Source: Lanius collurio
Taxonomy: Eukaryota > Chordata > Aves > Passeriformes > Laniidae
Direction of reading: 5' to 3'
Length of the DNA: 64,000 bases
Assembly (NCBI GenBank): GCA_020086605.1
Contig: JACBWW010000012.1
Location: 18,039,753-18,103,752, forward strand
The number at the start of each line of letters is the position of its first letter. Within the stretch, counting starts at the first letter, position 1. Below are positions 34,001 through 49,000 of this stretch, piece after piece. The position numbers and the translations under genes were made by a program. A model generated the notes under the pieces. That model was not told where the DNA came from and made no database searches. It was given only the letters and a program-made list of their open reading frames with translations.

Positions 34001-37000
34001 AATGCATCACAATATGCAGGAGATGGATGTACCCTTTAATTCTGGTAGTCACCTACTTAACAGCACTGTGAGAGTTTGGCTTTGTTTCCATGTAGAGCAA
34101 ATGTTTTGCAGTAACTGAAATATTACAGGTGGACGCACTGACAGGAAGTAAGAGTTGATGGGGGTGGGGGAGAATGAGAGGGATATTTTGGGGGTTTGTT
34201 TTTGTGCAACAGTAGTTTTTAATATAATCACTTAAAGTCTGCAAGTTTGAGTCACCATAAATGTAGAATCCAAGCACCCTAGAAAATTCTGGCTGACCTG
34301 TTGGTTAATTTTTTACCTCAGTTTTAAAGATTATAATACTGTTATCTTGAGGCTTGTTATGGGAACAAAGGTTTAATTCAAATCAGAGCAAAGACATGGT
34401 GTCAGTAGTACATTTATGTCCATTTGCTTTGGCTTCTAAACGTGACATAAGGGTCTACTATGCCCCTATTAGAGTAGTAAAGAATTTACTGTCTTTGTTC
34501 CCCTGGAGGGCAGCACAGGATAATGGGAATGGCCTCACTAATACCTTCAGTGTTCATATGCATGTGAATAATACATGACTTCACTTGATTAATCCCATTT
34601 CTGAAAAATTGCAATCTTGTTACAGAAGATACAAGAAAAAATATCATTTCCAGCAAATGTAATACAAACCTGGAAGGCAAAAGGGACCTATTTATTTTAA
34701 TTGTACCTAACACTGTCACTTTCTATTTATTTCAGTGAAATTAGAGTGTAATTCTAAAAACATCAGGCACAATTTTGCCTCCCACTTCTCTGTTTTCAAA
34801 GTACCTTTTAATATCCCTTTTGTTTATTCAGGTAATTGTACAAATCTGTATTTTTACTGTTAGATTTCTGTGTAGCAAATCCTATGAACTTTATAAATAA
34901 TAGTATTATGATCTACTGAGGTTAACAATTCAGCAATCCATCAGTTGTCCCATATCATTATTTGCAATAGTCTATTTGTATTTTTATATATTGATTACTT
35001 TATTTTTTTGCCCATTAAGTATATTTCTATTTTATATATTCCCTGTTTTGTGAATGTCTTGCTTTCTTGGTAGTATGTATACATTTTATTGTCAATTACC
35101 ACATTTTCTTAGTGGGGTGCAGTCAAACAGATATATGCTTTTCAGCCTCTGGAGTCATTAAATTTCACTCAATTTTTAACTTGTTTCCAGTTTCAGAATA
35201 ACTGGATACTTAATTTTACATGCAGGTGTAACTATATGCTGTAACTGAACAAAAGTAGAGTAAAATAGCAATTTCACAAAAACAACATATGCTAATTTTT
35301 CTACTGTCCAATTGCAGTCAATACTAAAGTTCTACTCTGTTCCCTAAGTTTTGTTGAGGATGCCAAGAGCGTGAAGGGAAAATGATTGCATTAAACTGCC
35401 AAGAGATGAAATAGTATACTTCCATTTGTCTATAGACTTTGACCCTGCCATTATGACAGTAATGGCAACTATCACAGTAACAGCGTGTAGCTCTGCAAAA
35501 TACCTAGTGAAAATTATTCCTGAATTTCTGTTCAACTGTTGGATTTCACTTAAAGTATTCTTAGAGGGCAAAATAATCTTAACAGAGCAGCACTTTCCAA
35601 AAAAAAAAAAAAAGTCTTTAAAGGATTAAAGAAAATCCTGGCAAGCTCCAGTTCAGACTTCTCATATAACTGGATAACATTTTTAAAGCTTAAAACCATA
35701 TTGGTATGGGTGATATCACTTTTTCATAAAAGGAACTGCAGAGCTCTCAGCTTATTTCTTACCGTGTAATGGATTTTTTTTTTTTCCCTGACATGTTTAG
35801 TTATCCATCTGCTTGCTTCATTAAGCAGGCACAAATAAGCTGCTTAGCTTTTTAATTTTTTATACTTTATTTTTACTTTTTAATACAGCAGTGATGCCTT
35901 TCTTCTCAAAATAATGCATTTCAGTGTTTGGGTGAAAGTTCAGCTGCAGTTTGCTCATTGGCAATACTGCAGCATATTCTTACTGACAGGAAGACATACT
36001 CATGGAGTAGTTTTGACAATAAAATATTTCCTAAACAGGAAAAAACAGATGGAACTGGAATCAGAACTTCAATCCCTTCAGAAAGCAAACCAGCACCTTG
36101 AAAACATTCTGGAGGCAACCAAAGCACACAAGCGCCGAGAAGTCTCTCAGCTACATAAGCTACATAGAGAAAGTCTTAAGGTATGAGAATAAGTTGATTT
36201 AAGTCCACACATACTTATTCCTGAGTTGCACAAGAATACAGACTATAATTTTTGTGATACCTTAGCCTTACTAGTTTTCTGGAATGTTTTCCATATGTGA
36301 TAAACCAAATAGCCTACTTTTTGTTCTCGAGTATTAACTGAATGACTGGTACTGTCATCAGATGACAAATCAGAAAAAGTGGTAATGGTTCAGAACTAGC
36401 CACTTTGAGCATTTTATTTCGTTATTCTGCTTATAGAATTAAGAAATAAAATACCAGACAAAGTCTTAATTTCATTTTACAGTTAAAATAAATACTACCT
36501 TGTAATCTTTGTAACAGAACATAACCACTCCAACTAAAGCGTACCAGCTAAGGTCTCGCCTTGTGCCGCGAATAAGCCCAGATTATAATTTTGAAGAGTT
36601 CCAGTGTTCTGAAGAGATGATGGATGACATTCTGAAAGAGCCAATTCCTCCACAGATGAGTGAACAAGCATGTGAAGCTATTGCTGAGGAGCTCAAAGTG
36701 GCACAGGTGAATGTTTTGAAAAAAAACCTGAAGTGTTTGTGCAACTTTTCAATAAACTGGACTTTGCCGTGAGGTACTTTCCTCTCATCAAGTGCATTCT
36801 AATTTGCATGGGAAAATGAAGCCCCTCATGAATACTTAACAATAAACAGCTCTCTACGCCTTGTACTTGAAAGAGGATTTACAACAAAAATACTGAAAGT
36901 GATTTGAGGGTTGGATATCATAAGCAGTTTAATGCTGGGTGTTTGTACTTTTTTCTATTTAAACCTGATAACTTGTCTCTGAGGAGTCTTCTTCCTAAGA

Positions 37001-40000
37001 TGACAGCTACATTTGGAACAATACACAAGCTTAATATTTGATAATTTGAAGAAACCTGCCGAACAACGCTTGTCCACCATTATACATTGTCTTGTATCTT
37101 TTCTAGTGGGCAGGGAAAGTCTTTTGTCACATAGATGAGCACTACAGATTTATCTGAACTACTCTCTAGAAGCTGGAACTAACTTCAGTGCATGTAAAAC
37201 CCTGGCACACCAGCCAAAACCCCTCTTTGATGCTTACCATAGTGCAGAGCTCCTGTAAGGAGTTTAACTAGTCCATGTTTTGAATAACTTCTTTTTAAAG
37301 CCTTATTTTTCTAAGATAAACATGTCTGAAAACTAAGTGTTTATTGGATTCAGTCCTTGTACACACTGATGGATTTTCTTGTGTTTTGGCAGTTTAGTTA
37401 GAAATAGGAGAGATCAGCTACTTAAGATACCAGTTTATTTTTGAGTGTTCTGTTTTCTGTTGGTTCGGGTCATAAAAATAGAAACTTGTTGACGTTTTTA
37501 TATTTAATATGCACAGACTGCCATATGGCATGTGAAAATAAGTGCAAGATGGGTGCTCTAATTCTGAGTGTCTGTTGTGTCACAGGAGCAACTGAGCACA
37601 ATGCAGACAAAGCTGGATGAAGAGGAAAGCAAGAATATAAAACTCCAGCAGCATATTAATAAACTGGAGCATCACTCTGCACAAATACAGGAGGTGAGAG
37701 AACAATGCAATATAAGGCTCAAGGAACTATAATACAGTTATACTGCTGTGTCTGGTGAGGTCTTGCAATGTTACTTGCATTTTGACAAATTTGCATAGCA
37801 TCATAATTAAGGGCTGTGCCGGGAGCCAAGGACTTTAAACCATGGAATAGTTTAGTTTGGTTTAAAGATCATGTAATCCAACCCCCCCTTGAGTTGGAGT
37901 GAGCAGAGAAGGTTCATTTAACATAACACCACAGTTTTGGTTTAGTTGGTTTAGATCTTGTGCATCTGAGCCTGCTTGGTCTTAAATATAAGCAAATAAA
38001 CACTGTTGTGGTTGGGTTTAGCCAACTTCATGATTTCTGGAAAACAACAGTAGTAACAAGGAAATTTTAAACTTTGCCATGCTGAAAATACTCATCCCAG
38101 TTGGAACTACCTATCAAATATTTGCAAGTTTTATCTAATTGCTAGGGTTGATTTATCATAGAAAAGGATATAAGGCCTGGATTCTTTCCAGCTCAGTCTC
38201 ACTTCTGGTATCTGTGATATCAGCTCCTAAGCTCTGGGTTCCTTTTAAATGAACTTTTTATATAAGGTAATGTCTTCAGTTATACAAATTATTTTATTCC
38301 TTGGACTTCCAGGAATTTCAGAGTCACCAAATATTGAATTTAAAGAAAAATGTGTTTATAATCAGTTGATGAAATGCTTTAATGCGTGTTATCTTATTGT
38401 TAGTCTGTGACTTAGCCACTCCTACACTTCCTTTCTACTTAAAAAATTTTACTTTGCTTTTCAAGCTTCTTTCATCTGAAAGGAATGACTGGAGTAAAGA
38501 GCGCCAGGAGCTCCTTGAACAGATAAAATCACTTGAAAAGCAGCTTCAAGACAGTCAAAGCAAGACTGATAGTAAGCCTTTGTAATAATGAAATTTCATT
38601 AAAAGTTTTGAGGTGTCTTACTGTTTTAAACCAACAAAAGCACATGCTGAGTAACTATTTGCATTGTTAGACATACTGGTTTGAATTTTTTTTTTTTTTT
38701 TTTTCATAAAGAAAGCAGAAATTTTAATACTTGCAGGTCACCTTTGCCTAGTCTTCCACAATATACAATACTCAAAATGGTTCTGTCTTTACTCTGAATG
38801 TGAAAGACGTACAAGATATAGTATTTTAAAAGAAAATATTAAATAAAAATAAAGGATAAAACCTCTATTGACTATGGAAATTACAGTGATATTCTCTGGA
38901 ATAATTTTGATTCTCCTTTACTTAAATCAGTGTTTCGTTGACCTTTTCCATTCACAAAGCCTTTTTATGTGTGACTTTCGAGAGTAATTCCTCTGAAAAT
39001 GTGCAGAGGTTTGTGACACTTTCCCAGCAGGTTCTTTAGCGTTGTGTGTCCTATATCTGGCACAGTTTTCCAAATAACATGTAAATTATTTTGGGGTTTT
39101 TTTTACAGTATTAAAAAGTGAAGTCCATGACTTGCGCATTGTCCTGCAGTCTGCAGACAAGGAGCTGTCTTCTGTAAAACTGGAATATAATGCCTTTAGG
39201 GAAAAGCAAGAGAAGGAAATAAGTCAGCTTTCTGGTAGACATATGGATGTACAGTTCCAGCTGGACAGTGTCAGGTATGTTGGCAGTTTGGTACAATGCC
39301 TTGTTATCCCTTCTGGATGCATCTGGTGATTCAGTCATCCTGTCCTGTACCTGAACTTACATTTTACATGTTTTCTTTAAAGTTATTGTTCTATGTTCGT
39401 CCTTTGCTGGGATTTGTTTGTTTGTTGCAGGGGGTTGTTTGTTTGTTTGGAATTTTTGTGTTTATTTTTTTTTTCTCAGTTCTTTCATGCCTATTTCAGG
39501 CAACATGGTGGAATTATTAGAAAGAAAACAAAATGTGGCTGCTTTACTATTGCTTTGCTCTATCATTTTTTCATTAAATAAGATATATCTATAAACTTAC
39601 TGCCCTCCAGAAGTTTAGTGGCTGAAGAAACAGTTTGTTAGTCTGGGCACATGAACTAGGTGACATAATGATGCTGCTCTAAAAATGCAAGCAAAAAGAA
39701 ATCATAAAAAATAACTGAAGTTTGAGTATCAAAGCCGGAAAAACTCATTGCCTTGTCTTCAATAACTGCTGTTAGTAACAGGAGATGATAATCAGTATGG
39801 TTTTTAATTATTTATGTTATCTAGTTATGTTGGGTTTTGTTGCTGTTGTGTTTAGTTTGTTGTGCTTTGGGTTTATGATTTGGGTTTGGTTTTTATTCCT
39901 GGAAAGCTTAACTACATCTTGCATCATAGCAGATCATGTCTTAGCTGAAGAAATTTTTTGAGGCATTGTAGGACCGGGAACCTGGAACTGAAATTAAATG

Positions 40001-43000
40001 CTGTGGTTTCACTGGTGTGTTCTGTGTTAGCAGAAATACTGTTTGATGAGTATTTCTCCTTTAGTAACATGATTCATAACACTTGTGTAGCAGCTCTTTT
40101 ACCCCTCTTTGCTTTTCACTTTTGTAAAAAATTAAATTAATTTTCAGTGCCACGGTTTAAAGGGGAATAGCCCAAACTTCCAGACTAAATAAAGATTTTG
40201 GGATAAATAACCTTAAATATCAACTAAGCATATGTAGGACTGAGGATCCTTCTAGCAAAGTCTTTTGTCCAACAGCTGGCTAAAAACCAAATTTTTTTTA
40301 ATTAGCAACTCCATTATCAGGACACAGGACATTTCTACCGAAATTTCAGTAGACTTTTGCAAGAAGTAAATTATTTCTGGAGATCAGAAAAAGTATTCTC
40401 TGCCTTGTCAGCCAATGCCACTTCAATTTCCCATGCACTTCATAAGTTTGGTGTCCCTGTTTTAAAAAAAAAAAGTCAACATTTATGTCAGTCACTTCTT
40501 TCTGTAACAACTGTACTCTGTATATTATCTTAATATTTTAAAATACAGTTGATTGGAGTGGTTTTATAAGGACATGAACCCTTACTCGAGTATTTGTTCT
40601 GGGTTTTTTTATAAAGGCTAGAACATGAAAAGATTCTTGAAGAAAAGGCAAGCCTGCAGGATGACTACGACAATTTGCAGGAGGTAGCGAAGTTTGAGAC
40701 AGACCAGCTGAAGCAACAACTTGAGGACAGGAAGAAAGAAGCAGAAGCAATGAAAACTGAGCTTTGTGTAAGACAGACAAAGATTTTAAAGGGCTTGATT
40801 ATACAGAACCCAGGTTGCTTAATTCCTATTATTGTATCACTGATAATATTCTGCAGTTGGTAATAGGTTTCTTGGTGATTTCATTTGGAAGATTTATCCA
40901 AATTCTCTTTCCAAACTTTGTGCAAGATTTTTGCAACCACAGGGTATCAGAAATATCCAACAGCATCATGAATAATAAGGTTTTTGGCTGAAGAAATTGC
41001 TCTATAAGTGCTGAGGGAGATAGGTTAATTAGTAAAGGAATAAGAAACTTCTTTGGAAAAGAATCCTGACATTGAAAGGCTGAGATGACCTTTTATCTCA
41101 GGGCTAGCCAAGACTAGCCTAATTATTCTATCTTTACAAAGCAGTTTCTTAAAAAGTTTCATAGTAGATGTGATCTTGTTAAAATGATCTATGGCTTGTG
41201 GTGGATCGCTGTCCTGCAATTTAGTTGATGCTGTCCTTGAAAGCTTGTCAGACTGCAGTGACTGCAAAACAACAGTAAGGTTGCTCAAGGGCTTTTGCAA
41301 ATGATTTTGCCTGTGTTTCTGCAGGGTACATGCCTGCTCAGGAAGTTTGATATAAATTTTCTTTATTCATGTTCAAAAGAATGTTGACAGATTAAATGTT
41401 ATTGGTTTCAATTTTGTATATTTTAATATTTTGAACAAATACAGAATTTTAAAATGCCCCTAAATTAGTTACAATTGAAAATTCTAATTTTTCCCTTCAT
41501 GGCCTTGGATATTGAGGATCGTATTAACTATATGAAATTATTATTAATGGCAGGTGAAAAGATCTGATTAGTTAATATAAATAAGGGTTTACTTCTGAAC
41601 TTCTTCAGGACAAACTAAAGACCTTCCAGTTTCCAATTAAGGTTTTGTGAGGTGGTTGGGTTTTTTCAGTTATCTTAAAGATTTGTTTAGATTTTTTTTT
41701 TCATTTTAGATTTCTCTAGAGACCTTATGTTGTATCTTCTTATAGCAAATGTATGTTTTAATATTCTAGAACCTTTTGCAGCTTCTGAAAACAGAAAAGG
41801 AACATAATGAAAAACTAGCTTTACAATTACAAGAAGACAAAGAAAACAATTCAAAGTAAGTTTTAATTAGCAGTGGGGTTCATTTTCATCTGACCTCATT
41901 GGTGCTATATGTTCTATTCAGATGGGCTCCCACTTGTAGAGGTGTTTTTCCCCAGATGGATTTTTTATTTCATCCATATCAGAACAGCACTTCATTTTAA
42001 TGTAAAGTAATTTCACTGTATAGTTTTTCATGTCAAAGATAAAGTTCTGCCACTGACAGCAGTGTAAGGCTACTAACTAAACTGTTAGTCTTTTGTATAG
42101 CACTGAAAATGTGATAATTGAAAAACTCTTAAAAAATTAGGTGCAAATAGATAAACTCATATCACTTTTTTCTTGTTAAAGTTGTCTAATGTTTTCATCA
42201 TATTTCTCACTAAAAATGTGGTTTTTTTCACCAGGGAGCTCTTGAAAGTACTTGAAAAAGCACAGGTGGAGAAACCATTTTCAGAAATGGTGACACAGTG
42301 TGAACAGCAGGTACAACAGCAGATTTGAATATCTAAATTGTGTGTTCATGGTTTTGCTTGGGCATTAATAACAATTTTATTGGTGTGCTGACTGCTAGGT
42401 TGATTACCAGCAAAATAAATGTAGAGTGCTTGGGCTATGTATTGTTTTGTTAAGCTGTTGGTTAATTTGTTGGGTAAGGTTAATGACTCGCTTGCTTGGT
42501 TTTTTTTTAATGACTTGGAGCTTTATAAAACATACTTCAAAGGTACTGAAGACACTCCTTCACAAATATTATTTCCTCTAGGAAGCAAAACTGAGGACAT
42601 TGGAACAGGAGCTGACTGCTGCTGAAGAGACTATTGCTTCTTTGAAGAAGACAAACGATACAGATAAGGTTTGGGCTTATTTCTGTTACTGATACAGTCT
42701 TGTGGATAACTATGTTCTGTAGTAGAGATGAAAGACCAGAGCCTTCCTTTGCTGCTTAGTAATTTTGTGCTTTTAGGCAATCTTGGCTATATAGCTAGGT
42801 AAAATAAATCTTACCTTTTCCTAGCATGAGTTTGGAGGGAGGTGGGAAACTGGTATGCATTTAGAGAAAACTCAAGTTAACTGATGCTAACAAAAACTGA
42901 AGTTTAATAAAAAAATTGAAGATAAAGCCATCTACTGGACAAAGCATTCAATGCCTAAACAATGCATAATTCCCCAGATGATTAATAGAGCCTTTCAGTC

Positions 43001-46000
43001 AGGGCTATATTGTAATGGGCAGATGGAAAACATAAGAAAGGTGTTGTAAGAATGTGGCTGTGTGTATCTTTATTAATAAAATCAAAGCACTTCTTTATGT
43101 AAAGATTGATGCAATATGAAAGCTTAAACAGGCAGAGTTCCCCTATTGCAGGTATGTGTGCTGTCTGTAAAACAGGCATAAGAAATCACATGGTGCCCTT
43201 ACTACCCAGTATGATGCAATGGTAAGTATTGTTTTTTCCATCATAAACCCAAAAATTTGAGATGCATAAGGTCAGAATCATCTAGTATAGTCAGTGCAGT
43301 GGTGTTTCTTGAATGTACCTTTTCCCATTACAGGCAATTGTACCCTTAAATTATAGTTGTTCTGTTCTATTAGAAACCCATTACTGACTAAGACTAAATC
43401 AGCAGGCCAGTCTTCCCTTCTAATGAACACTGCAGATTATTTAGTTCTTTGTTTAAGTGCTTAGAACAAAAACCAGTTATTTGGCAACAAATTTTCTATT
43501 TATTCTTTACAGTACATTTTGAGGACTTATTTTCACGTGATTGATTGAAATTTGAGATTGACAAATTATATACCACAAAAAGCCCAGTAATACATTTTAT
43601 AGATTTTATATGTATTTTATCAGGATTAACTTTTTTTATGTTGCAGGAAGTTGTAACTGACTTGATGAGACAGATCCAGGAGCTGAGGTCTTCAATTAAT
43701 CATAAAACTGAGTCCATAGATGGGCTGACAAGAGAGCTCGAGGATATAAATGTATGTTCTGTCATTTTGAAGGACATGGTATCGTTCTGTAGAAATGGGA
43801 GGCAATGACATGTCTTATCATGGGTCTCAAACAGTATAACTTGCTGTAGTGTTTTAGAAGGAAACTTCTTTGTTTTGACATGTTGAAATCTTCTGAACAT
43901 TTTATGCCTAAGGCTGTCTCAAAAACTGAACCCTCTCCACGTGGTGGGTAAAAAGCCATGTCTCTAAAGGGACTTGTTCACATCCTGTAAACTCCGCTCA
44001 GCTGACAGTCACATTTAGAGTCTCTCAGAAATTGGCTATTTAAGACCTCAACAACTGAAGCTGAACTGTAAATTCATTTTTAATGGAGTGAATTTTTATG
44101 TTGCTGATATTACTATGTTCTACATCTGAAAAGAAGTATAAAGAGCTATAACTGTGTATTGAATAACTATGAATAAATATGGTGCCTCTGCTTTATTAAA
44201 ATAGGTCTGGTTTGCAAACTGACAGAGCAATCAACAGAATGCCTTAGATAATATATTGTGTGAACTATGAGTTCAAAAGGTTCTTTAGAAAAATGTTGAG
44301 GAGACAGATTTCTAAATATGGCTGTCATTTAACAATAGTTTTAGTGGATAATATGTATTATGGTGGTTAATTTATGTTAATAATCTTTTTGTATCATTCT
44401 GACAACCAATCTCTAAAAACAGTTTGTATAATTCAACAAGTAGAATATATCATTCTGGTTTTAGTCACTGACACTGATTTCTAAATGTAGTTGTCATCAG
44501 ATTTGTGATGTACATGTATTTGTCTTCTGCTGCTAACTTTACCTAATAACACATTTTTCTAAAGTATTTTAAAATTTAATTTAATGCTTTTTGTAGTACA
44601 AGTATAATATTGTTCTGGCTGCAAAAGAAGAAAGCAAGGGAATCATAGAGGATCAGAAGAAGAAGATTGAAGAACTGAAAGAAGCCTTGGAAGGAAGAGA
44701 AATAGCTGATAACATTGAGGTAAAAACACTAATATTGGTGTATTATGATTGTTTGTTCAGCCAGACCAATTGGATGTGGTTTTGCTTAAAATGCTCTTGT
44801 AAAACTTTTAACTCATTTTAGTTCAAACTGCAGCCAGTTAAGCTGCTCTCAAAAGAATTTTTCATGAGATACCTGACAAATTCCGTTAAATTATCATGTT
44901 ACTTGACATAAATATTTTATAAGCTACTTCATAAAAGCCTATGCTAAGAGCCTGGTTTAATTTTGTTAAGACCACTAAGGAATCATCAGCTGAATTTAAT
45001 GGCAGCTTTAGATGATGCAGCTGAGAAATTAAAATAGGTAGAAGAATACATTATGTTTTACATTATCACTTTCCCCCACTGCACTATATTTAATAATATC
45101 TTTTCTTTACTCATAATTTTAACTAAAAAGCTCCACCTGCTGGAAACAGATCTAAAGCACAGTTTTGATTCAACTGTGGTTTTGCTTTTTAATATTGTAT
45201 CTTTCTTTAACTCTGTCTTTTCTATTACTGCTGTCACCATTATGTTGTTGAACATGTCCATCAGTCAAAAACACTAGCACCTCCTTACATATGATTTCTA
45301 GATCATCTGTGATTAGATTTGCTAGTCCAATCATGTAGCACCAATAAAGTCTTCTGAGGAGGTGTGTGTTTCTCAAAGCACATTAAACACAGTGGGAATC
45401 TGTTTAATGATAAACAGACTATGTTCATTAATAATCATATCTAAAAGTGACATTCTGAAACCCAAAGCTGAGTTGTCTGGCAAATGGATCACTTTGGGGT
45501 TTTTTGTTTTTTTTTAACTGAAGTGCTAATTCCTGTTTCAATGTTATCCTTGGATATATCTGGCTCCTGATAAAACTATAGTGTTTCTCCTTTACTTTAT
45601 ACTTCAGTTACTGATTTCTTCATGTTGTCTTAACTGGACAAGAAGAACTAATCTGAGGTGGTGTTTAAAGTACTAAACAGTTTCTCCTTATGGATTAACA
45701 CCCCTTGTGTAGGTATGATGCCCCATCAGATAGGGTGGGAATATAGATCCTAGAATAAATCCAGAGGTATCTACAGAACATCAGTGCACTAAAAAAGCTG
45801 TAATCACTTCAGCATGAATACCTTCTTTTCTTGTTTAGAGAACTCTATCTCTTTTGAGTACACGTTGTACTTTAAAACACTGGTTGATTCCAAAGATCTT
45901 CCACAAGAGTCTTAAGTGGACTATGCAGTGGCAAAGTTCTCATTTTTGTTCTGCGAACAAGACCAAGAATAAGAAAACATGCTAAAATAAGAACTTTATA

Positions 46001-49000
46001 GATGAATGCTTGCTATAACTCATGATGAGAAAGTAGAAGGAAAAAGGAGATGCTTGTAGCTGTTAGCAATCTTGGTACCGATTGCAAAACATCTTGAAAC
46101 AACTGACTTAGAGCAATTACTTTAACACTTCTTTCTTTACTCATCCAATGATTAAAAACAGAGGGACCTTCTGTGTGAAGAATTGCGTCATACCGCTGAT
46201 CAGCTGATAAGTCTGACAGAGGCCTCTAAGAAACATGATGCATTGCTCCAGTGTGCACAGGAAGACATAGCAAAGAAAGAAGCTGTAATCCAGGAACTCA
46301 GGGAGCAGGTAAAACAAAGAAATTTTCACAGTTAGGTTGTTGAGAGGGAGCTGTGGTTAATTGTAGCTTCTGAAAAAGGTTTCACTTGTCATTTTAGAAC
46401 ATCTTGTACATAGGACTCTTGGTGAAGAGCATTGCTCCTTTTTGTCAAAGCGAAGTAGTAAGAGTAGTAGTTAAAAAACTTCTGAACAAAGATTAGGTAA
46501 CTTTTAATGTTTTGGAAGTGTTGTCTAGAGATCACAAAAATATTTACTCTGATAGCAGAGTAAAATTATCAGTACCTTTAAGAACAGAGTAACCTTACCT
46601 TATCAGCAGTGTTACCTAGGGGATTACTTTTTCCTCTGCTTAACACTTATCCACAAATGGTATCATATGCAATCGAGATAGCTGTTTAGTCTGCAGAAGC
46701 TCCAAACTGTCACATAATTTTTAGAGCTCAACAGTTATGTTAAACCTTTGTCTAAATTTTAGCTCTAGTTGTCACAACTACCATAGTGCTAACTAATATA
46801 TTTGTGTTGGTGACGACTCTAGTAAGTTATTTTTTAAAAGAGGAGGGTTTTTGTTAAGTTAGCACATTCACTTGGGGAAACTGATCAAATCTATGCTGCT
46901 AAAATCTTTGTATCAAATCATATTTTGACCAGTGATGTTTGGCAGCCAAGTTCATAATAGGTCTTTTCTGTGTTAGCAAGCCCTTTGAAAGGTAGATTGT
47001 GTTAGCAAGGCAAGAAAATCAAATATTTGGACAAAATGCAGATGAAATACACAGTAGTTAGATGTATAGATACTTTAAATAATGCTTGTTGCACACAACT
47101 ATTGAAAGTTTAACAGTGATTGTCTATATATAGAAGAGTTATGAAAGTGAAGTCTTTGTTAATTTAAAATAACTTGTGGTGTACTTAAGCTTGCTCAAAA
47201 TAAAGATCTGAGTGCTGTTTTGTTTCCTATTTTGCATGTATTATGAGCTACTTTAATTCTATGTTTCCAATAGTTGGACAAAATGACAGAGGAACTGGAG
47301 AACAGGAAGAATGAATATGAACTGAAAATGAAGCAAATAGATTGCTTTGTGGACTCATCTTCAGTAACATTTCCTCAGGTATGTCATTTGTGAGATAAAT
47401 GCTTCCACATAGTTTGTAACTATTGATGATTTGTCTGCCAGGAATTTATTAATATATGTCTCCATTGAACATTAAAACATGTAACCAATACATAGGGGGA
47501 AGAGTCTTTTATTAATAGTTTGTGTGGTTTGGTTTTTTTGACTTGCCAGTGTCCAAAAACTCCTCCTAATTTTGATGTGAATTTGGCCAAGCTTTTGGAA
47601 ACTCATGAGCAAGAAATAGCTGATCGAAGGGCCTCTGCAATCAATCTGGAGCACCTTGTGCATGAACTGAATGAAGAACGAAGAGCAAAAAATGATGAAA
47701 TTCTAAGGCTGAAGGTACTCTGAGTTAATCTCTGCTGGCAATTTGTAAGGTTAAAAGGAGATAGACTGCAGAGTGCACTTTTTTTAATGAGCTCTGCTTA
47801 GCAGTATGTTCATTAAAGCAGGAAAGCAGTTTTCGGTTTTCCCTTTATCTAGGCTGGGAACAAGTGGTGACAACTTGCTTGAGATGTCTATAAATCTCAT
47901 TTTCCCAAGGACTGTGCTGGTTTGTGTTCATGAATGTCAGATGGTAACATCATTTTGGCTGCTGAAACAGTTCTAATCTATTCTCAATAAAGTTTCTAAT
48001 GCAACTATAGATGGAGGGGTGATGCAGGTACTTGCCACAGAACCGTGCTTGTTTTCTGATAAATAATTTTTATCTTCTATTTGACTCAAAAACATGTTAA
48101 ACTGGAAATGAAAACAAGAATTGCAATTTGGTCTTCAAATAAAATATTTCAAATTTCACTTGCTTAGGAGCAATTAAATGAGTTGGAGAACTTGCGTCTG
48201 GAAATGCAGATACTGGTGGAGAACAACAGGAGTTTACAGAGCCTTGTAGAAGCTCAGAGACCAAGCAAGAACAGGTAAAGTAAAATAAAACACAAAAAAT
48301 TTCTCTTAATTTGAAATAATTAAGATAAAATTTACATGTTTTATTTGAAATACAGTCTTACATTGTTTGTATATTTAGAGATTGACTCAAACTTTTCTAT
48401 GAAGATTGTTTACTGGCTTGTAAACTTTATGGCACTTAAATTACAAGTTCTTAAATGCAACAAATTTTTATAAGGGAATGGAAACAGAATGTAAAATCAT
48501 TATATGTATAGTAATTCCTGGCTCTTATATACTGCCATATAATTTGTGTAGTTGTGGATCCAGTAAATAAGGAATGGCCAAACAAAAGCATCACAAGTTT
48601 TAATATAGACATAAATGAACTTTTAAAGCCTCCAATGTACAATTAGCCTTTGGTCCATTCAAACCACAATTCCTATCAACTAAGATATCCAAATTATATC
48701 CCAAAGTTCCAAGTCAAGAATCCAACAAGTGAGGAACATAAAAGTAATGCTTTTTTGTGGAAAAATTTTGTCTAGAAAACCCAGACAAACGGTGAGAAAC
48801 AAAGCCACAGAACCAGTGTTCCATGGCAACATAAATGTTGTTTTCCTGTGATTTCCATTTCAATTCACAACATACTTTCAAATGTCTGTTGAAAGCTAAG
48901 CAGAAAGCCTTAGAAACAGTATCATCGTTCAGTAACCTTCCTGATCTGTTCACAAGATTTTAAGTTACTGAAAATAGTGGTTTTATTGTACTTGATGCAA

